Translations under genes and position numbers: made by a program | The notes under the pieces: model-generated | Database searches by the model: none | The model's input: the letters and a program-made list of their open reading frames with translations, nothing else | What the model was told of the DNA's origin: nothing | NCBI GenBank assembly: GCA_944382835.1 | Contig: CALWNP010000019.1 | Location: forward strand, 1-44,760 | Direction of reading: 5' to 3' | Length of the DNA: 44,760 bases | Source of the DNA: an uncultured Gemmiger sp. | GTDB lineage: Bacteria; Bacillota; Clostridia; Oscillospirales; Ruminococcaceae | Shown here: positions 41,199-44,760 of the stretch, one piece after another | How the letters are laid out: each line of letters opens with the position of its first letter | Numbering within the stretch: the first letter of the stretch is position 1

Positions 41199-42029
41199 TC
41201 AGCCCTGGCCGCCGGGGGCGGTGTCCAGGCTGAAATCCAGTGTTTCGTTGAGCCAGCCGATGCACAAGGGCAGCCAGGCGGCGTTGTGGGGCATGGGGGT
41301 GTTGACCTCGGCATTGCAGGTGCTGGAACCGTGATCTCCCCGGGCAAAGAGGTGCAGCTCGTAGGAATCGTCGTAGGCTTCCAGGGCGTCGGCCAGCATC
41401 AGGCTGTTCTGCACCGGCACTGCACGGTCGGCCACCGTGTGCCAGATAAAGAAGGGCGGCAGCCCCGGCCGGATCTGGTTTTCCAGGCTCATCCGGGCCA
41501 GCAGGTCGGCGTCCTCGCCGGCCAGGTTGCGGGCGGAACCGGCGTGGGTATACTGCCCCATGGTGATCACCGGATAGCCCAAAGCCACGGCGTTGGGCCG
41601 GGCCTCGGTGCCGGTGATGCCCAGGGCCTGCTGGACCTCCGGCTGGTCCCACAGCACGGCGGCACAGGCGGCCAGATGTCCGCCGGCCGAAAAACCGCAC
41701 AGGGCGATCTTGTCGGGGTTCAGATGGAACTCTTCGGCATGGCGGCGCAGCAGCAGAACCGCCCCGGCGGCGTCCAGCATGGGCTGCCAGCGCAGCGGCC
41801 CCGGCCGCAGGTCGGTGACGGTGTAGTAGAGCACAAAGGTCTGGTAGCCCGCTGCCAGAAACCGCATGGCCACCGGGTCGGATTCCCGGTTGCTGCAGTG
41901 GGAATAGCCGCCGCTCGGCAGGATAATCACCGCCGGGCGGATGTTGTAGGCGGGCATCTCCACCGTGGGCTCCCGCAGATACCCCACCAGGCGCGCGCCG
42001 CCGGGCAGGGTGGTTTCATAGGTACGCAT
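41199..42029 (-). CDS. Alpha/beta-hydrolase, acetyl-esterase type
   Basis: About 276 aa, no signal peptide. Nucleophile elbow GFSAGG near residue 110, oxyanion region LPSGGYSH (in place of the usual HGGG), acid in HTVADRAVP and His in ARGDHGSST. It resembles esterase/xylan-acetyl-esterase-like proteins (BD-FAE/Aes), substrate unknown. AAAGGAG precedes ATG 42029. It lies 38 nt before the dehydrogenase gene and 16 nt after the cysteine-motif gene, so it is in the same operon. Confidence 0.88.
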   Translation of the reverse strand: MRTYETTLPGGARLVGYLREPTVEMPAYNIRPAVIILPSGGYSHCSNRESDPVAMRFLAAGYQTFVLYYTVTDLRPGPLRWQPMLDAAGAVLLLRRHAEEFHLNPDKIALCGFSAGGHLAACAAVLWDQPEVQQALGITGTEARPNAVALGYPVITMGQYTHAGSARNLAGEDADLLARMSLENQIRPGLPPFFIWHTVADRAVPVQNSLMLADALEAYDDSYELHLFARGDHGSSTCNAEVNTPMPHNAAWLPLCIGWLNETLDFSLDTAPGGQG

Positions 42030-42045
42030 GACAAAAAATCTCCTT

Positions 42046-42528
42046 TCAGGCCGGATCCGGCAGGGGATGGGCGTCGATGTACTGTTCCATCAGATCTGCC
42101 GCCAGCCGTACCAGCTGGGGGCAGGGACGTTTTTTGTAGTATTCGGGGGTGCGGGGGCTGGCCACCGGGCTGCCCTCGGCCTGTTTCAGACCCAGCAGTT
42201 CCCGGCAGACAATGCTGTTGCCGCCGTTCTCCTGCCGGTACTGGGCGGCCAGGGCCTGGACCTCGGTGTACAGGGCGGTTTTCTGGGCGGGGTCGGTGCT
42301 GCCGTACAAAGCACCCAGCACAAACACCATTCCGGAAAAGGCGCCGCAGACCTCCCGCAGCCGCCCCATGCCGCCGCCGAACCCGGCGGACATCCGCAGA
42401 GCCTGGTCCTCGGTCAGACCCATCTCGGAGGCAAAGGCCACCACCACGCTCTGGGCGCAGTTATATCCTTTTAAAAAAGCCTGATAGGCTTTCTCTCCAT
42501 GAACAGACACTTGGTTCACATCCTTCAT
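42046..42528 (-). CDS. C_GCAxxG_C_C family protein, probable redox-active
   Basis: About 160 aa. Family pattern: NCAQSVV near the start, then GFGGGMGRLREVCGAFSGM and a late cysteine in IVCRELL with a final Cys in KRPCPQLV. The cysteines are thought to bind metal or a redox cofactor; function is uncharacterised. The start is uncertain: ATG 42528 lies only about 10 nt after the predicted transcription start, while GTG 42510 has AAGGAT upstream. First gene of the minus-strand operon. Confidence 0.83.
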   Translation of the reverse strand: MKDVNQVSVHGEKAYQAFLKGYNCAQSVVVAFASEMGLTEDQALRMSAGFGGGMGRLREVCGAFSGMVFVLGALYGSTDPAQKTALYTEVQALAAQYRQENGGNSIVCRELLGLKQAEGSPVASPRTPEYYKKRPCPQLVRLAADLMEQYIDAHPLPDPA

Positions 42529-42543
42529 TTTTGATACAGGTAT

Positions 42544-42572
42544 AGAATAGCGCAATCCCGCCGGTTTGAAAA
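42544..42572 (-). promoter_or_regulatory. Promoter of the minus-strand esterase/D-LDH operon
   Basis: On the minus strand: TTTTCA (42572-42567), 17-bp spacer, TATTCT (42549-42544). Confidence 0.6.
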
Positions 42573-42622
42573 GGCTTTGGAAAAATTGTTTCTAAACTTT
42601 TTGTGAAATCCGCAATCGGCTC

Positions 42623-42651
42623 TTGCACTTGAAGGCAAAGAATGCTAAACT
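42623..42651 (+). promoter_or_regulatory. Sigma-A promoter of htpG
   Basis: TTGCAC (42623-42628), 17-bp spacer, TAAACT (42646-42651). The CIRCE operator begins 5 bases downstream and covers the start of transcription. Confidence 0.75.
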
Positions 42652-42655
42652 AAAC

Positions 42656-42682
42656 TTAGCACTCATAATAAAAGAGTGCTAA
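42656..42682 (+). promoter_or_regulatory. CIRCE operator (HrcA-binding site)
   Basis: TTAGCACTC, nine bases, GAGTGCTAA: an exact match to the CIRCE consensus, the operator of the heat-shock repressor HrcA. It lies between the promoter and the start codon of htpG. Confidence 0.97.
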
Positions 42683-42719
42683 ACGCAACTGAAATGATTG
42701 AAAGAGGGTACTCTGTTTT

Positions 42720-44624
42720 ATGGCAATGCGTCAATTCAAGGCCGAGAGCAAAAAGCTGTTGGACCTGATGATCAATTCTATTTATACCAACAAGGAAATT
42801 TTTCTCCGTGAGCTGATCTCCAACGCTTCGGATGCCTGCGACAAGCGGTATTTCAAATCTCTGACCGATACCTCCATCGGCATCCGCAAGGAGGATCTGA
42901 AAATCCACATCCAGCCTGATAAGGAAAACCGCACCCTGACCATCTCGGACAACGGCATCGGCATGACCAAGGAGGAGCTGGAAAAGAACCTGGGCACCAT
43001 CGCCAAGTCCGGCTCGCAGGACTTCAAGCAGGAGAACCAGAGCGACAACATCGACATTATCGGTCAGTTCGGCGTGGGCTTCTACTCCGCCTTCATGGTG
43101 GCCAGCAAGGTCACCGTCCTCTCCAAGGCCCAGGGCAGTGACGAGGCCTGGTGCTGGGAGAGCAAGGGTGTGGAAGGCTACACCCTGACCGAGGCCGAGA
43201 AGGAGGACGTGGGCACCGAGATCACCATTGTGATGAAGGAGGATGCCGAGAACGAGGATTACTCCCACTTCCTGGAGGAGTACACCATCGCCGACCTGGT
43301 CAAGAAGTACAGCGACTACATCCGCTACCCCATCACCATGGAGCGCACCAAGAGCCGCCAGAAGCCCAAACCCGAGGATGCCGGCGATGACTACAAGCCG
43401 GAGTACGAAACCTATCAGGAGACTGAGACCCTGAACAGCATGGTCCCCATCTGGAAGCGGGACAAGAAGGAGGTTAAGGAGGAGGACTACAACGAGTTCT
43501 ACAAGACCAAGTTCTCCGACTACACCGACCCGCTGCGGGTGATCACCTCCCGCACCGAGGGCACCGCCACCTACACCGCCCTGCTCTTTGTGCCCGGCCG
43601 CACCCCCTACGACTACTACACCAAGGAGTACGAGAAGGGCCTGGCCCTGTATGCCTCCGGCGTGCTGATCATGGAGAAATGCGCCGATCTGCTGCCCGAC
43701 TACTTCAGCTTCATCAAGGGCGTGGTGGACAGCGAGGACCTGAGCCTGAACATCAGCCGTGAGACCCTGCAGAAGGACAGCCAGCTGCGCTTGATGCGCA
43801 ACTCGCTGGAAAAGAAGATCAAGAACGAACTCCATGCCATGCTGACCAATGACCGGGAGAAGTACGAGACCTTCTGGAAGAGCTTCGGCCGCCAGATCAA
43901 GTTCGGCGTCTACGGCGATTACGGCATGCACAAGGATCTGCTGGCCGACCTGCTGATGTTCTTCTCGGCCAAGGAGCAGAAGTATGTGACCCTGGACGAG
44001 TACATCGAAAAGATGCCCGAAGACCAGAAGTGCATCTACTTTGCCGCCGGCGACGAGGCTGCCCGGCTGAGCAAGCTGCCCAACGCCCAGCTGGTGCTGA
44101 GCAAGGGCTACGACCTGCTGCTCTGCACCGAGGACGTGGATGAGTTCTGCCTGCAGATCATGCACGACTACAAGGAGAAGGAGTTCAAGAACATCAACTC
44201 CGGCGACCTGGGCCTGGAGACCGAGGAGGAAAAGAAGGCCGCCGAGGAGGCCACCGAGGAGAACAAGGACCTGTTTGAGGAGATCAAGAAGGCCCTGAAC
44301 GGTAAGGTCAAGGAGGTCAAGGTCAACCCCACCCTGCAGGATCACCCGGTTTCGCTGTCCAGCGAGGGCGGTCTGTCCATGGAAATGGAGAAGGTGCTGC
44401 GCAGGATGCCCAACAACGCCGAGGGCATGGAAAGCACCAAGGTGCTGGAACTGAACCCCAACCACAGCGTCTTTGCCGCCCTGAAGGCGGCCAAGGAGGC
44501 CGGCGACAGCGACAAGATCAGCAAGTATGCCGAGCTGCTGTATGACCAGGCCCTGCTCATCGAGGGTCTGCCCCTGGAAGACCCCGTGGCTTACAGCCAG
44601 CTTGTCTGTGAGCTGATGAAGTAA
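42720..44624 (+). CDS. htpG: Chaperone HtpG (bacterial Hsp90)
   Basis: 634 aa, full length. ATP-binding N domain with ELISNASDACDK, DNGIGMTKEEL and GQFGVGFYSAF; middle domain with RGVVDSEDL-like GVVDSEDLSLNISRETLQ (catalytic Arg region); C-terminal dimerisation domain. Charged insertions rich in Glu/Lys occur around EENKDLFEEIKK. Clean codon use suggests strong expression. It is directly controlled by a perfect CIRCE site, hence by HrcA, unlike B. subtilis htpG. AGAGGG lies upstream of ATG 42720; a second ATG is two codons on. Confidence 0.97.
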   Translation: MAMRQFKAESKKLLDLMINSIYTNKEIFLRELISNASDACDKRYFKSLTDTSIGIRKEDLKIHIQPDKENRTLTISDNGIGMTKEELEKNLGTIAKSGSQDFKQENQSDNIDIIGQFGVGFYSAFMVASKVTVLSKAQGSDEAWCWESKGVEGYTLTEAEKEDVGTEITIVMKEDAENEDYSHFLEEYTIADLVKKYSDYIRYPITMERTKSRQKPKPEDAGDDYKPEYETYQETETLNSMVPIWKRDKKEVKEEDYNEFYKTKFSDYTDPLRVITSRTEGTATYTALLFVPGRTPYDYYTKEYEKGLALYASGVLIMEKCADLLPDYFSFIKGVVDSEDLSLNISRETLQKDSQLRLMRNSLEKKIKNELHAMLTNDREKYETFWKSFGRQIKFGVYGDYGMHKDLLADLLMFFSAKEQKYVTLDEYIEKMPEDQKCIYFAAGDEAARLSKLPNAQLVLSKGYDLLLCTEDVDEFCLQIMHDYKEKEFKNINSGDLGLETEEEKKAAEEATEENKDLFEEIKKALNGKVKEVKVNPTLQDHPVSLSSEGGLSMEMEKVLRRMPNNAEGMESTKVLELNPNHSVFAALKAAKEAGDSDKISKYAELLYDQALLIEGLPLEDPVAYSQLVCELMK

Positions 44625-44648
44625 ACATCCCCTAAACCCTTCAAAATC

Positions 44649-44686
44649 GCAAAGGACCGCACGGCTGCATGGCCGTGCGGTCCTTT
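44649..44686 (+). terminator. Terminator after htpG
   Basis: AAAGGACCGCACGGC (44651-44665) pairs perfectly with GCCGTGCGGTCCTTT (44672-44686), loop TGCATG, ending in a short T-run. The outer GC and GC extend the stem. It is also the flank of the group II intron that starts at 44691. Confidence 0.92.
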
Positions 44687-44690
44687 TGCG

Positions 44691-44760
44691 GTGCGCCCGG
44701 CATGGGCAATAACTTGGTGGTGAAAGTCCACTACAGACTTGGCAGTAGGAACTGTTAGCC
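44691..44760 (+). mobile_element. Group II intron, 5' end only (runs off the window)
   Basis: The sequence starts with GTGCG, the conserved 5' boundary GUGYG of group II introns, followed by CCCGGCATGGGC, a GCCC/GGGC hairpin expected at the foot of domain I, and GTGG-N-CCAC and CAGTAGGAACTGTTAGCC-type segments that I recognise from introns of gut Clostridia. The reverse transcriptase gene would lie beyond the window. Insertion is 5 bases after the htpG terminator stem, as favoured by class C introns, but the class cannot be settled from 70 bases. Confidence 0.8.

Overview
The window is about 44.8 kb of high-GC chromosome from a low-biomass-type Gram-positive gut anaerobe of the class Clostridia, most likely the Oscillospiraceae/Ruminococcaceae group (relatives of Gemmiger, Subdoligranulum or Faecalibacterium). 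This rests on gene content and order: the mazG-HU-rqcP-yabP-yabQ-divIC-S1 block, recJ-rsh-dtd-MBL-hemZ, cdaA-cdaR, BMP-type nucleoside importers, AGGAGG-like ribosome sites, and sigma-A promoters (TTGCAA/TATAAT type). The species call is inference. The window is almost wholly coding; I see no tRNA, rRNA, prophage or CRISPR. The only mobile element is the first 70 bases of a group II intron at the right edge.

Left part (1-16 kb, all + strand): a fused isoprenoid enzyme IspDF; the c-di-AMP synthase cdaA with its regulator cdaR; a COG2509-type FAD dehydrogenase; an XpaC-family protein; then recJ, the (p)ppGpp enzyme rsh, a DUF6311-like membrane protein, dtd, an MBL-fold hydrolase, hemZ and a P-loop nucleoside kinase. 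Two second messengers (c-di-AMP and ppGpp) are therefore made within 10 kb of each other.

Middle (16-22 kb): a zinc-ribbon protein, then the conserved Firmicutes block mazG, HU, rqcP, yabP, yabQ, divIC and an S1-domain protein, followed by an rRNA methyltransferase and a NYN/OST-HTH putative RNase. A convergent radical SAM gene follows.

Nucleoside region (23-32 kb): deoD, cdd and a first BMP lipoprotein form one unit. A second BMP lipoprotein has its own strong promoter and terminator. An ATPase and two permeases follow with a further promoter, and then pyrimidine-nucleoside phosphorylase. Together these import nucleosides and split them to bases plus (deoxy)ribose-1-phosphate. The leader before the ATPase is unusually rich in inverted repeats.

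Right part (32-44.8 kb): a divergent antimicrobial-peptide-type module (LanFEG/CprABC-like ABC transporter on -, OmpR/histidine kinase pair on +) shares an intergenic region with CTTAA repeats phased at 11 and 22 bp. Next is a self-contained three-gene operon: a membrane zinc-ribbon protein, a DUF5685 protein with a literal DDxxD motif, and a DnaJ protein with a cysteine-rich tail. It is the best candidate here for an undescribed system. A minus-strand operon follows (C_GCAxxG_C_C protein, esterase, D-lactate dehydrogenase, YkgJ protein). Last come htpG under a perfect CIRCE operator, its terminator, and the group II intron inserted directly behind that terminator.
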